A stretch of 64,000 nucleotides of DNA from Glandiceps talaboti (GCF_964340395.1 NC_135570.1:18148821-18212820), one strand, 5' to 3'. Positions 1 through 13,883 are shown, counted from the first letter of the stretch. Program-made: numbers and translations. The notes: generated from the letters alone by a model not told the origin.

Positions 1-3000
1 CGGCGATGGTCCGGGTAGCTTGCATTTAATACATTTAATACATTTAATGCATTTAATACATTTAATACATTCTAGAGTTGCACGAAATACATTTTATTTC
101 TCGGCGATGGTCCGGGTAGCTTGCATTTAATACATTTTATACATTTAATACATTTAATGCATTTAATGCATTTAATACATTCTAGAGTTGTACGAAATAC
201 ATTCTATTTGTCGGCGATGGTCCGGGCAGCTTGCATTTAATACATTTAATACATTTAATGCATTTAATGCATTTAATACATTCTAGAGTTGCACGAAATA
301 CATTCTATTTGTCGGCGATGGTCCGAGTAGCTTGCATTTAATACATTTAATGCATTTAATACATTTAATACATTTAATACATTCTAGAGTTGCACGAAAT
401 ACATTCTATTCCTCGGCGATGGTCCGGGTAGCTTGCATTTAATACATTTAATACATTTAATGCATTTAATACATTTAATACATTCTAGAGTTGCACGAAA
501 TACATTCTATTTGTCGGCGATGGTCCGGGTAGCTTGCATTTAATACATTTAATACATTTAATGCATTTAATGCATTTAATGCATTTAGTACATTCTAGAG
601 TTGCACGAAATACATTCTTTTCCTCGGCGATGGTCCGGGTAGCTTGCATTTAATACATTTAATACATTTAATGCATTTAATACATTTAATACATTCTAGA
701 GTTGCACGAAATACATTTTATTTCTCGGCGATGGTCCGGGTAGCTTGCATTTAATACATTTTATACATTTAATACATTTAATGCATTTAATGCATTTAAT
801 ACATTCTAGAGTTGCACGAAATACATTCTATTTGTCGGCGATGGTCCGGGCAGCTTGCATTTAATACATTTAATACATTTAATGCATTTAATGCATTTAA
901 TACATTCTAGAGTTGCACGAAATACATTCTATTTGTTGGCGATGGTCCGAGTAGCTTGCATTTAATACATTTAATGCATTTAATACATTTAATACATTTA
1001 ATACATTCTAGAGTTGCACGAAATACATTCTATTCCTCGGCGATGGTCCGGGTAGCTTGCATTTAATACATTTAATACATTTAATGCATTTAATACATTT
1101 AATACATTCTAGAGTTGCACGAAATACATTCTATTTGTCGGCGATGGTCCGGGTAGCTTGCATTTAATACATTTAATACATTTAATGCATTTAATGCATT
1201 TAATGCATTTAGTACATTCTAGAGTTGCACGAAATACATTCTATTTCTCGGCGATGGTCCGGGCAGCTTGCATTTAATACATTTAATACATTTAATGCAT
1301 TTAATGCATTTAATACATTCTAGAGTTGCACGAAATACATTCTATTTCTCGGCGATGGTCCGGGCAGCTTGCATTTAATACATTTAATACATTTAATACA
1401 TTTAATGCATTTAATGCATTTAATACATTCTAGAGTTGCACGAAATACATTCTATTTCTCGGCGATGGTCCGGGCAGCTTGCATTTAATACATTTAATAC
1501 ATTTAATACATTTAATGCATTTAATGCATTTAATGCATTTAATACATTCTAGAGTTGCACGAAATACATTCTATTTGTCGGCGATGGTCCAGGCAGCTTG
1601 CATTTAATACATTTAATACATTTAATGCATTTAATGCATTTAATACATTCTAGAGTTGCACGAAATACATTCTATTTCTTTGCGATGGTCCGGGTAGCTT
1701 GCATTTAATACATTTAATACATTTAATGCATTTAATACATTCTAGAGTTGCACGAAATATATTCTATTCCTCGGCGATGGTCCGGGTAGCTTGCATTTAA
1801 TACATTTAATACATTTAATGCATTTAATACATTTAATACATTCTAGAGTTGCACGAAATACATTCTATTTGTCGGCGATGGTCCGGGTAGCTTGCATTTA
1901 ATACATTTAATACATTTAATGCATTTAATACATTTAATACATTCTAGAGTTGCACGAAATACATTCTATTTCTCGGCGATGGTCCGGGTAGCTTGCATTT
2001 AATACATTTAATGCATTTAATACATTTAATAAATTCTAGAGTTGCACGAAATACATTCTATTTGTCGGCGATGGTCCGGGTAGCTTGCATTTAATACATT
2101 TAATACATTTAATGCATTTAATGCATTTAATACATTCTAGAGTTGCACGAAATACATTCTATTTCTCGGCGATGGTCCGGGCAGCTTGCATTTAATACAT
2201 TGAATACATTTAATGCATTTAATGCATTTAATACATTCTAGAGTTGCACGAAATACATTCTATTCCTCGGCGATGGTCCGCGTAGCTTGCATTTAATACA
2301 TTTAATACATTTAATGCATTTAATACATTTAATACATTCTAGAGTTGCACGAAATACATTTTATTTGTCGGCGATGGTCCGGGTAGCTTGCATTTAATAC
2401 ATTTGATACATTTAATACATTTAATGCATTTAATGCATTTAATACATTCAAGAGTTGCACGAAATACATTCTATTTGTCGGCGATGGTCCGGGCAGCTTG
2501 CATTTAATACATTTAATACATTTAATGCATTTAATGCATTTAATACATTCTAGAGTTGCACGAAATACATTCTATTTGTCGGCGATGGTCCGAGTAGCTT
2601 GCATTTAATACATTTAATGCATTTAATACATTTAATACATTTAATACATTCTAGAGTTGCACGAAATACATTCTATTCCTCGGCGATGGTCCGGGTAGCT
2701 TGCATTTAATACATTTAATACATTTAATGCATTTAATACATTTAATACATTCTAGAGTTGCACGAAATACATTCTATTTGTCGGCGATGGTCCGGGTAGC
2801 TTGCATTTAATACATTTAATACATTTAATGCATTTAATGCATTTAATGCATTTAGTACATTCTAGAGTTGCACGAAATACATTCTATTTCTCGGCGATGG
2901 TCCGGGCAGCTTGCATTTAATACATTTAATACATTTAATGCATTTAATGCATTTAATACATTCTAGAGTTGCACGAAATACATTCTATTTCTCGGCGATG

Positions 3001-6000
3001 GTCCGGGCAGCTTGCATTTAATACATTTAATACATTTAATACATTTAATGCATTTAATGCATTTAATACATTCTAGAGTTGCACGAAATACATTCTATTT
3101 CTCGGCGATGGTCCGGGCAGCTTGCATTTAATACATTTAATACATTTAATACATTTAATGCATTTAATGCATTTAATGCATTTAATACATTCTAGAGTTG
3201 CACGAAATACATTCTATTTGTCGGCGATGGTCCAGGCAGCTTGCATTTAATACATTTAATACATTTAATGCATTTAATGCATTTAATACATTCTAGAGTT
3301 GCACGAAATACATTCTATTTCTTTGCGATGGTCCGGGTAGCTTGCATTTAATACATTTAATACATTTAATGCATTTAATACATTTAATGCATTTAATACA
3401 TTCTAGAGTTGCACGAAATATATTCTATTCCTCGGCGATGGTCCGGGTAGCTTGCATTTAATACATTTAATACATTTAATGCATTTAATACATTTAATAC
3501 ATTCTAGAGTTGCACGAAATACATTCTATTTGTCGGCGATGGTCCAGGCAGCTTGCATTTAATACATTTAATACATTTAATGCATTTAATGCATTTAATA
3601 CATTCTAGAGTTGCACGAAATACATTCTATTTCTTTGCGATGGTCCGGGTAGCTTGCATTTAATACATTTAATACATTTAATGCATTTAATACATTTAAT
3701 GCATTTAATACATTCTAGAGTTGCACGAAATATATTCTATTCCTCGGCGATGGTCCGGGTAGCTTGCATTTAATACATTTAATACATTTAATGCATTTAA
3801 TACATTTAATACATTCTAGAGTTGCACGAAATACATTCTATTTGTCGGCGATGGTCCGGGTAGCTTGCATTTAATACATTTAATACATTTAATGCATTTA
3901 ATACATTTAATACATTCTAGAGTTGCACGAAATACATTCTATTTCTCGGCGATGGTCCGGGTAGCTTGCATTTAATACATTTAATGCATTTAATACATTT
4001 AATAAATTCTAGAGTTGCATGAAATACATTCTATTTGTCGGCGATGGTCCGGGTAGCTTGCATTTAATACATTTAATACATTTAATGCATTTAATGCATT
4101 TAATACATTCTAGAGTTGCACGAAATACATTCTATTTCTCGGCGATGGTCCGGGCAGCTTGCATTTAATACATTGAATACATTTAATACATTTAATGCAT
4201 TTAATGCATTTAATGCATTTAATACATTCTAGAGTTGCACGAAATACATTCTATTTCTCGGCGATGGTCCGGGCAGCTTGCATTTAATACATTTAATACA
4301 TTTAATACATTTAATGCATTTAATACATTCTAGAGTTGCACGAAATACATTCTATTTGTCGGCGATGGTCCAGGCAGCTTGCATTTAATACATTTAATAC
4401 ATTTAATGCATTTAATGCATTTAATACATTCTAGAGTTGCACGAAATACATTCTATTTCTTTGCGATGGTCCGGGTAGCTTGCATTTAATACATTTAATA
4501 CATTTAATGCATTTAATACATTCTAGAGTTGCACGAAATATATTCTATTCCTCGGCGATGGTCCGGGTAGCTTGCATTTAATACATTTAATACATTTAAT
4601 GCATTTAATACATTTAATACATTCTAGAGTTGCACGAAATACATTCTATTTGTCGGCGATGGTCCGGGTAGCTTGCATTTAATACATTTAATACATTTAA
4701 TGCATTTAATACATTTAATACATTCTAGAGTTGCACGAAATACATTCTATTTCTCGGCGATGGTCCGGGTAGCTTGCATTTAATACATTTAATGCATTTA
4801 ATACATTTAATAAATTCTAGAGTTGCACGAAATACATTCTATTTGTCGGCGATGGTCCGGGTAGCTTGCATTTAATACATTTAATACATTTAATGCATTT
4901 AATGCATTTAATACATTCTAGAGTTGCACGAAATACATTCTATTTCTCGGCGATGGTCCGGGCAGCTTGCATTTAATACATTGAATACATTTAATGCATT
5001 TAATGCATTTAATACATTCTAGAGTTGCACGAAATACATTCTATTTCTCGGCGATGGTCCGGGCAGCTTGCATTTAATACATTTAATACATTTAATACAT
5101 TTAATGCATTTAATGCATTTAATACATTCTAGAGTTGCACGAAATACATTCTATTCCTCGGCGATGGTCCGCGTAGCTTGCATTTAATACATTTAATACA
5201 TTTAATGCATTTAATACATTTAATACATTCTAGAGTTGCACGAAATACATTTTATTTGTCGGCGATGGTCCGGGTAGCTTGCATTTAATACATTTGATAC
5301 ATTTAATACATTTAATGCATTTAATGCATTTAATACATTCAAGAGTTGCACGAAATACATTCTATTTGTCGGCGATGGTCCGGGCAGCTTGCATTTAATA
5401 CATTTAATACATTTAATGCATTTAATGCATTTAATACATTCTAGAGTTGCACGAAATACATTCTATTTGTCGGCGATGGTCCGAGTAGCTTGCATTTAAT
5501 ACATTTAATGCATTTAATACATTTAATACATTTAATACATTCTAGAGTTGCACGAAATACATTCTATTCCTCGGCGATGGTCCGGGTAGCTTGCATTTAA
5601 TACATTTAATACATTTAATGCATTTAATACATTTAATACATTCTAGAGTTGCACGAAATACATTCTATTTGTCGGCGATGGTCCGGGTAGCTTGCATTTA
5701 ATACATTTAATACATTTAATGCATTTAATGCATTTAATGCATTTAGTACATTCTAGAGTTGCACGAAATACATTCTATTTCTCGGCGATGGTCCGGGCAG
5801 CTTGCATTTAATACATTTAATACATTTAATGCATTTAATGCATTTAATACATTCTAGAGTTGCACGAAATACATTCTATTTCTCGGCGATGGTCCGGGCA
5901 GCTTGCATTTAATACATTTAATACATTTAATACATTTAATGCATTTAATGCATTTAATACATTCTAGAGTTGCACGAAATACATTCTATTTCTCGGCGAT

Positions 6001-7176
6001 GGTCCGGGCAGCTTGCATTTAATACATTTAATACATTTAATACATTTAATGCATTTAATGCATTTAATGCATTTAATACATTCTAGAGTTGCACGAAATA
6101 CATTCTATTTGTCGGCGATGGTCCAGGCAGCTTGCATTTAATACATTTAATACATTTAATACATTTAATGCATTTAATGCATTTAATACATTCTAGAGTT
6201 GCACGAAATACATTCTATTTCTTTGCGATGGTCCGGGTAGCTTGCATTTAATACATTTAATACATTTAATGCATTTAATACATTTAATGCATTTAATACA
6301 TTCTAGAGTTGCACGAAATATATTCTATTCCTCGGCGATGGTCCGGGTAGCTTGCATTTAATACATTTAATACATTTAATGCATTTAATACATTTAATAC
6401 ATTCTAGAGTTGCACGAAATACATTCTATTTGTCGGCGATGGTCCGGGTAGCTTGCATTTAATACATTTAATACATTTAATGCATTTAATACATTTAATA
6501 CATTCTAGAGTTGCACGAAATACATTCTATTTCTCGGCGATGGTCCGGGTAGCTTGCATTTGATACATTTAATGCATTTAATACATTTAATAAATTCTAG
6601 AGTTGCATGAAATACATTCTATTTGTCGGCGATGGTCCGGGTAGCTTGCATTTAATACATTTAATACATTTAATGCATTTAATGCATTTAATACATTCTA
6701 GAGTTGCACGAAATACATTCTATTTCTCGGCGATGGTCCGGGCAGCTTGCATTTAATACATTGAATACATTTAATACATTTAATGCATTTAATGCATTTA
6801 ATGCATTTAATACATTCTAGAGTTGCACGAAATACATTCTATTTCTCGGCGATGGTCCGGGCAGCTTGCATTTAATACATTTAATACATTTAATACATTT
6901 AATGCATTTAATACATTCTAGAGTTGCACGAAATACATTCTATTTCTCGGCGATGGTCCGGGTAGCTTGTATTTAATACATTTAATACATTTAATGCATT
7001 TAATACATTTAATGCATTTAATACATTCTAGAGTTGCACGAAATACATTCTATTCCTCGGCGATGGTCCGGGTAGCTTGCATTTAATACATTTAATACAT
7101 TTAATGCATTTAATACATTTAATACATTCCAGAGTTGCACGAAATACATTCTATTTCTCGGCGATGGTCCGGGTAG

Positions 7177-7751
7177 GTATAAAATGTATTAAATGCAAGC
7201 TACCCGGACCATCGCTGAGAAATAGAATGTATTTCGTGCAACTCTAGAATGTATTAAATGTATTAAATGCATTAAATGTATTAAATGTATTAAATGTATT
7301 AAATGCAAGCTATCCGGACCATCGCCGACAAATAGAACGTATTTCGTGCAACTCTAGAATGTATTAAATGCATTAAATGTATTAAATGTATTAAATGCAA
7401 GCTACCCGGACCATCGCCGACAAATAGAATGTATTTCGTGCAACTCTAGAATGTATTAAATGCATTAAATGCATTAAATGTATTAAATGCAAGCTACCCG
7501 GACCATCGCCGAGGAATAGAATGTATTTCGTGCAACTCTAGAATGTATTAAATGCATTAAATGTATTAAATGTATTAAATGTATTAAATGCAAGCTACCC
7601 GGACCATCGCCGAGGAATAGAATGTATTAAATGCATTAAATGCATTAAATGTATTAAATGTATTAAATGTATTAAATGCAAGCTACCCGTACCATCGCAG
7701 AGAAATAGAATGTATTTCGTGACACTCTAGAATGTATCGAATGCATTAAAT
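7177..7751 (-). repeat. Inverted block inside the satellite array (1)
   Basis: The satellite units switch to reverse-complement orientation here. The left junction reads GGTCCGGGTAG/GTATAAAATGTATT and the right junction reads AATGTATTTCTCGG. The core appears as CTACCCGGACCATCGCCGA. The flanking opposite orientations can pair as a hairpin around the left junction. The left and right junction sequences recur at the second inverted block, so the inversion probably arose once and was then duplicated. Confidence 0.93.
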
Positions 7752-8410
7752 GTATTTCTCGGTGATGGTCCGGGTAGCTTGCATTTAATACATTTAATAC
7801 ATTTAATGCATTTAATGCATTTAATACATTCTAGAGTTGCACGAAATACATTCTATTTGTCGACGATGGTCCGGGTAGCTTGCATTTAATACATTTAATA
7901 CATTTAATGCATTTAATACATTTAATGCATTTAATACATTCTAGAGTTGCACGAAATACATTCTATTCCTCGGCGATGGTCCGGGTAGCTTGCATTTAAT
8001 ACATTTAATACATTTAATGCATTTAATACATTTAATACATTCTAGAGTTGCACGAAATACATTCTATTTGTCGGCGATGGTCCGGGTAGCTTGCATTTAA
8101 TACATTTAATACATTTAATACATTTAATGCATTTAATACATTCTAGAGTTGCACGAAATACATTCTATTTGTCGGCGATGGTCCGGGTAGCTTGCATTTA
8201 ATACATTTAATACATTTAATACATTTAATGCATTTAATGCATTTAATACATTCTAGAGTTGTACGAAATACATTCTATTTGTCGGCGATGGTCCGGGTAG
8301 CTTGCATTTAATACATTTAATACATTTAATACATTTAATGCATTTAATGCATTTAATACATTCTAGAGTTGCACGAAATACATTCTATTTCTCGGCGATG
8401 GTCCGGGTAG

Positions 8411-9135
8411 GTATAAAATGTATTAAATGTATCAAATGTATTAAATGCAAGCTATCCGGACCATCGCCGAGGAATAGAATGTATTTCGTGCAACTCTAGA
8501 ATGTATTAAATGCATTAAATGTATTAAATGTATTAAATGCAAGCTACCCGGACCATCGCCGACAAATAGAATGTATTTCGTGCAACTCTAGAATGTATTA
8601 AATGCATTAAATGCATTAAATGTATTAAATGTATTAAATGCAAGCTACCCGGACCATCGCCGACAAATAGAATGTATTTCGTGCAACTCTAGAATGTATT
8701 AAATGCATTAAATGCATTAAATGTATTAAATGTATTAAATGCGAGCTACCCGGACCATCGCCGAGGAATAGAATGTATTTCGTGCAACTCTAGAATGTAT
8801 TAAATGTATTAAATGTATTAAATGTATTAAATGTATTAAATGCAAGCTACCCGGACCATCGCCGAGGAATAGAATGTATTTCGTGCAACTCTAGAATGTA
8901 TTAAATGCATTAAATGCATTAAATGTATTAAATGTATTAAATGTATTAAATGTATTAAATGGAAGCTACCCGGACCATCGCCGAGGAATAGAATGTATTT
9001 CGTGCAACTCTAGAATGTATTAAATGCATTAAATGCATTAAATGTATTAAATGTATTAAATGTATTAAATGCAAGCTACCCGTACCATCGCCGAGAAATA
9101 GAATGTATTTCGTGACACTCTAGAATGTATTAAAT
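8411..9135 (-). repeat. Inverted block inside the satellite array (2)
   Basis: Second segment of reverse-oriented satellite units. Its left junction (GGGTAGGTATAAAATGTATT) is the same as that at 7171-7190, and its right end also shares the rare variant TTTCGTGACACTCTAGAATG with the first block. After about 9136 the plus orientation resumes and the array decays at about 9655. Confidence 0.93.
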
Positions 9136-9689
9136 GTATTTCTCGGCGATGGTCCGGGTAGCTTGCATTTAATACATTTAATACATTTAATGCATTTAAT
9201 ACATTCTAGAGTTGCACGAAATACATTCTATTTGTCGACGATGGTCCGGGTAGCTTGCATTTAATACATTTAATACATTTAATACATTTAATGCATTTAA
9301 TACATTTTAGAGTTGCACGAAATACATTCTATTTGTCGACGATGGTCCGGGTAGCTTGCATTTAATACATTTAATGCATTTAATACATTCTAGAGTTGCA
9401 CGAAATACATTCTATTTATCGGCGATGGTCCGGGTAGCTTGCATTTAATACATTTAATGCATTTAATACATTTAATACATTCTAGAGTTGCACGAAATAC
9501 ATTCTATTTGTCGACGATGGTCCGGGTAGCTTGCATTTAATACATTTAATACATTTAATGCATTTAATACATTTAATACATTCTAGAGTTGCACGAAATA
9601 CATTCTATTTATCGGCGATGGTCCGGGTAGCTTTTTGTCGGCGATGGTCCAGGTAGCTTGCATTTAATGAATACTAACTTCTCTTTAAA

Positions 9690-10230
9690 AAATGTAAAAC
9701 GTGCATGGGTTAAATGTAAAAAATGTATTTCGTGCAAAATATCTGACTTCTGGCCATGGATGTCCTATGCATGGTTTTGTTTTTCTGTTCTTCTCTCTCT
9801 TACTAGTCTTAGCTATTTGTTGTGTGTTGTTATTATCTCGTACCTTCAAATTGTTATTAGTATCATCAACAAAATTTGGTAGGTCACCTGTTGTACAAGC
9901 GATAATCTTTAGATTCTGTGCAAGTTGTAATATTGTCAGTTTTTCCCCTGATCCTGCCACTTCTTTAGCTTTTTGTTTACAAGTATTGTCTTTAAAATGT
10001 CAACATGAAACTGAATCTGGTCTTTATTATAAAGTGCTTTCACTTGTTCACTTCTCTTCATCTCTCTTAGTTTTTGCTCTACTTCTAATTCATTTTTCCA
10101 AACTCCAAAATCCTGTGTTCCAATTGAACTGTCTTCTATTGTTTTCTTTGTAGTTGTTTGTACTTCATCTCCTTACCGTAATTTTGTTCTTTTGTATGTG
10201 TTGGAGCTTCTTCTTTTTTAAAGTATTTTG
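9690..10230 (-). pseudogene. Degenerate mobile-element ORF remnant, function unknown
   Basis: On the minus strand this stretch reads as lysine/glutamate-rich, coding-like segments (for example VWKNELEVEQKLREMKRSEQ) interrupted by stops and frameshifts. A second, more decayed copy of part of it lies on the plus strand at 51540-51770, so it belongs to a dispersed repeat family rather than a host gene. The composition would suit a coiled-coil segment of a transposon protein, but I do not recognise the family. Confidence 0.4.
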
Positions 10231-10465
10231 TCTTAATGGGGGGGGGGGGGGGAGGGGGGGGGTAATAAGATATGATGTATATATCTCTAGCAGATATTTT
10301 ACATAACATTTCCATTACACATTAATCTGACTACATGTATAGCATTTATAAAAAAAAAAAAAAAAACCTTCCCATACAGCAAGTCTCTATAGTGTCGTCT
10401 TAAGGGCACATTAGAATGTTTTTACAACATAAAAATAAATAAATTTGAAGGTTATCAACAGTTAG
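10028..10465 (-). repeat. Fragment of repeat family X (matches 48947-49093 and 51499-51770)
   Basis: The reverse complement of this segment matches two separated pieces at 48947-49093 and 51499-51770. Those pieces flank a 2.4-kb foldback element, whereas here they are continuous apart from poly-G and poly-A runs. This copy therefore shows the pre-insertion state of the family. It contains a G run at about 10238-10261 and an A run at about 10350-10366. Confidence 0.8.
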
Positions 10466-10544
10466 ATACTCAATTCTGTGAGCGTCATTTGCTGCATACC
10501 ATATTCAATTTTGAGGCGGGTTTTCTTGGTAACTTTTTCCATTT

Positions 10545-11900
10545 TTTCTTCCGTAAGGAAGAGATATATTTAGTGGGTGGAAGTCTGTGTGTGTGTGTGT
10601 GTGTGTGTCTGTCTGTCTGTGTGTATGTGTGTCTGTCTGTCTGTGTCATCGTTTTTTCCATAACTACTTGCTCAATTCAAACAAAATTTTGAAAACGTAT
10701 TCCGTAGGGTAATGGCCAGACTTGATTGGGTTTTGGTAAATATCTATGAATATTAATGAGCAATTTACGTAATTAATGATTTTTGGTAATTAGGCTATAT
10801 CTGTATCATATTATTTATAGTGTTACTTGCAACTACATGTAAGATGAACGACTTCAACGTTTAAACGTTACAAATAAAATCAATCGCCATTTTCATCCAC
10901 AGTGCAAGGTCACATACACATGTACATACGTATGCGGTACATGTACGTACAGTACAGCCTTGTGATGGACGCCATTTTCTTTAATCGATCGAGAACGAAT
11001 AGATTACTTTCCATTGTAATATTACAACACGAAGCATTGTCATTATGCCAAAAATATAGGTCGTGTTGTTATTGTGCCAAAAATATAGGTTATGAATGAA
11101 TGAATGAATGTATGTATGCATGTATGTATGTATGTATGTATGTATGTATGTATGTATTTATGTAAAAAGGAAAACATAGTTTCTCGTCAGGAAATGTTGT
11201 CTAAAGTGGTGCGACGATGTGATTATTTTTTTTTACAATACTTTACAGCAAGTGTGTATGTTGGGCATGTCATGGGCTAGTTCATGATTAGTTCTGCAGT
11301 TGTCTTCATTGAAGTGGCAATTAATGTAGGGAGAGTGTTTCCCCTTTCGTCTGCAGACTGAATTGGCTTACGGAACTGAAGAAAAAAATAATGAGGAAAG
11401 AGGGTACTTAAATGATGGGCGCTGACCAGAAACTATTTTTTTTTTGCCTTTAAAACTCGTTCTATGATGAGTGCTATGCTACAACGTTCTATAAAGCTTC
11501 ACGTTACATGTTGTGGTTGGCCAGGAGATCACTAATAGCAATGGGCAAATAGCAATCAAATGAGAAAAAATAACTTATTGCATAACAGTGTTGTATTCCA
11601 ACAATAAATTGTCTGTAGGAACGACAATCTCAAAACTTTGTCCTTACGGAAGCCATTCAGTTTAAATCTGATCATGCGTTGTGCTACTTGCCTGTTGCAA
11701 TTCTGTGTTTATGGTAAATGCGGAAGCTTGTTTTCTTCCTCTTAACATTACGCAATGAACAATGAGTGACATTGTCATTCATTGAAGTAATTAAATCCTC
11801 AACACATGATTAGTCGCTATTTATAACAGACTCCTCCTGGATATAGAATATTCAGTAGCTAGTATGTTTGAACAATTTGTCGATTAGCTAGTTTCATTGG
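10545..11900 (+). repeat. Repeat family F, long copy, with GT/CTGT run
   Basis: Begins near TTCCGTAAGGAAGAGATATA, carries a (GT)n/(CTGT)n run at about 10588-10650, then a segment containing CTCAATTCAAACAAAATTTTG and AATTAGGCTATATCT. The later part (GTTGTCTAAAGTGGTGCGACGATG, then CTACAACGTTCTATAAAGCTTCACGTTACATG) recurs at 16910-17430. Shorter pieces occur at 12227-12535, 15484-15523, 60440-60720 and 63820-63960. No transposase is visible, so it is probably a non-autonomous interspersed element. Confidence 0.75.
11094..11164. repeat. Microsatellite (TGAA)n then (TATG)n
   Basis: About 70 bp of tetranucleotide repeat: a short GAAT run followed by roughly a dozen TATG units. It lies inside the long family-F copy. 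Confidence 0.95.
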
Positions 11901-12226
11901 CGGGTATTTCTATCCAAACGCTTCCAGCCAGACTCAGGACAAGTCCCTCTCTTCCCGCAGCTGCACCGCTCAGCATACATAAACATATTAGGGATGATAG
12001 TCATGAGTCTGGCAGCGAGACTAATGTATGTGTAAACCTTCTCTAGAGTTGGATAGAAGGACAATGTCATTGGCAAATAGCAGTGAAGAGATGGGTTGAT
12101 TGTTGAAACGTGGGCTGTACATGTACATATATGCATGTCAATTTGTGACAGACAAGAAGTGTTACAATCGAAACAGGGATCAATGGCTTGTTTCTTACGT
12201 GTCACGTGTACAGCTACACATGTGTA
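11901..12226. other. Unassigned stretch, no gene seen
   Basis: Non-repetitive-looking AT-rich sequence between two family-F copies. A minus-strand open frame at 11894-12205 has no recognisable domain and starts and stops within ordinary sequence, so I do not call it a gene. Confidence 0.5.
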
Positions 12227-12535
12227 GGATGTGTGTGTGTCTGTCTGTCTGTCTGTCTCTGTGTGTGTCTGTCTGTGTCATCGTTTTCTCCATAACGGCT
12301 GGCTCAATTCAAATGAAATTTTGAAAATTTATTCCATATGGTAATGGCAAGACCTGATTAGGTTTTGGTAAAAATCCTGTCAATATTCATGAGAATTTAT
12401 GCAATTAATGTTTTTTTTTCAGGACTTAGGCTATATCTTAAGAATGCATCCTTCAAATGCATTGTAACTTGGTACATACATTTGCGATACCAAAGCACAC
12501 CTGTCCTGAATATATTACTAAATGTAGCTTTTAGT
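12227..12535 (+). repeat. Repeat family F, second partial copy
   Basis: Contains a GT/CTGT run followed by TCATCGTTTTCTCCATAAC and TTAGGCTATATCTTAAGAATG, parallel to 10590-10810 and 16640-16860. It is truncated by the start of the next element at about 12537. Confidence 0.8.
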
Positions 12536-12536
12536 T

Positions 12537-13883
12537 TTTAGCTCTGCTGTCAGCGTAGCTTTAGGTATAGGTGGGTATAGAGGTATAGAGTATAAGTGAA
12601 TCATTGTGTCCGTCAACTTTTTTAGCTCTGCTGTCAGCAAAAGCTGAAAGCGTAGCTTTACATGTAGGTATAGGTTGTATAGAGTATAGAGAGTATAGGT
12701 GAATCATAGGTGTCTGTCAAACATTTATATTTTCATCATCTTCTCCGAAAGTGACAGTCAGAATTCTTTGATATTTGGTGTGCATGTTCCCGGGGGGGGG
12801 GGGGGAGCTATTCAGATTTGTTCATGCCAAGTTGATCTGTGGCATTTTCAATTTTTTATGATTTTTTTTCAAAAAATGACATTTTCATCATCTCCTCAAA
12901 TACTTCTTGTCAGATTGCTTTGATATCTGGTGTGTTGATGCGCAGGGGGTAGCTTACTCAGATTTGTTAATTTCAAGTCAACACATCTTCTTTTCTATTT
13001 TTTATGATTTTTTTTTTGTAATTTAAAGAAAAAATGAATATGTTAATGAGCATTATGGCCGACGCAATATTGGAAATCAGTCCACGAGACTTTAAGTAAA
13101 CTGCCACTTTTCAAAAGATGCTATTGACATCAAACAAGCAATGTAATATGTGCTATAGTCATAATTCTATGCATTGTGCGCCCAAATGACAAGTGTTTGT
13201 TCGAAACAAGGTTGTAAACTTCAAATCCAAATTCTGCACCCCTTCTACATAATCAGCCAGTCCGCAATACCCTCATTTGCATACAATCTATCCTCCAGAT
13301 AGCGACCGTTACACTTTGAATGGCTGTTCACGGGCCTTATTTTTCGGTATTTTCAACTCGCCGTAACTTTCACTAGAGTCCACCATTTTAGATACTGTAA
13401 ACGCCTAAATCTCAACTGACATCTCTTCTTTTGTGCCAGCAAAATAAATTTTGGCATTACATTTAGGAATACCGATTTTCAGATGAATTCGTGACGCATA
13501 CTTGAGGCCCTGAAATTTCGACCTGGTTTTCCGCTCATAGTTTCCTCAATACGGACCTGGAAAGTTTACAAAGTTCACAAAAAGGTGAATTTTTATGTGT
13601 TTTGAATAACCATGGCAAGTAAATTTAGTAGGATGGCTGTGTAACGGTCCGTTCAAGAATTTTCAGTAGAAAAATGACTGATTTGTCCACTGGAAGTTGA
13701 AGCTGACCTCGTTTGACCGGGCGATTTTCCGCAGCAAGCAGTAACTGATGTTTTCAGATAACATGTAACTTGTGATTAATTCTATATTGTCATGCAATTT
13801 GGAATGACAGTGAACTAGAATGAAGACAACTCGCGTAAGCTAGGCAAGGCATGCCTAGGCCATAGGCGTGCAGGTTAAGTTAA
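12537..13883 (+). repeat. Family A non-autonomous element, copy D, left part
   Basis: Starts with AGCTCTGCTGTCAGCG and restarts about 85 bp later with AGCTCTGCTGTCAGCAAAAG, so the 5' end is duplicated. The interior follows the copies at 23990 and 44553 (GATATCTGGTGTGTTGATGCGCAGGGGG, ATGTTAATGAGCATTATG, CAGATAACATGTAACTTGTG). It contains a G run near 12791-12806. The element is interrupted at 13884 by the Harbinger-like element and continues briefly at 15408-15480. Confidence 0.82.

Larger units (their letters stand above)
1..9655. repeat. Complex satellite array, ~100-130 bp units
   Basis: Tandem array of about 90 units (estimated from unit spacing of roughly 100-130 bp). Each unit has a conserved core of about 57 bp, containing CTAGAGTTGCACGAAATACA and GGCGATGGTCCGGGTAGCTTG, followed by 4-7 copies of the 9-mer CATTTAATA or CATTTAATG. 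Length varies mainly through the number of 9-mers. Diagnostic core variants (TCCGAG, TCCAGG, TCCGCG, CTTTGCGATGG) recur at fixed large offsets, showing block duplication. No gene is seen; the short frame at 8302-8499 is only the 9-mer read in phase as His-Leu-Ile/Met. The array runs off the left edge of the window. Confidence 0.97.

Noticed and set aside
1-9655. CRISPR-like array (regular conserved repeats with variable spacing)
   Set aside because: The variable parts are themselves 9-mer repeats and not unique spacers. Orientation flips and eukaryotic context exclude CRISPR.
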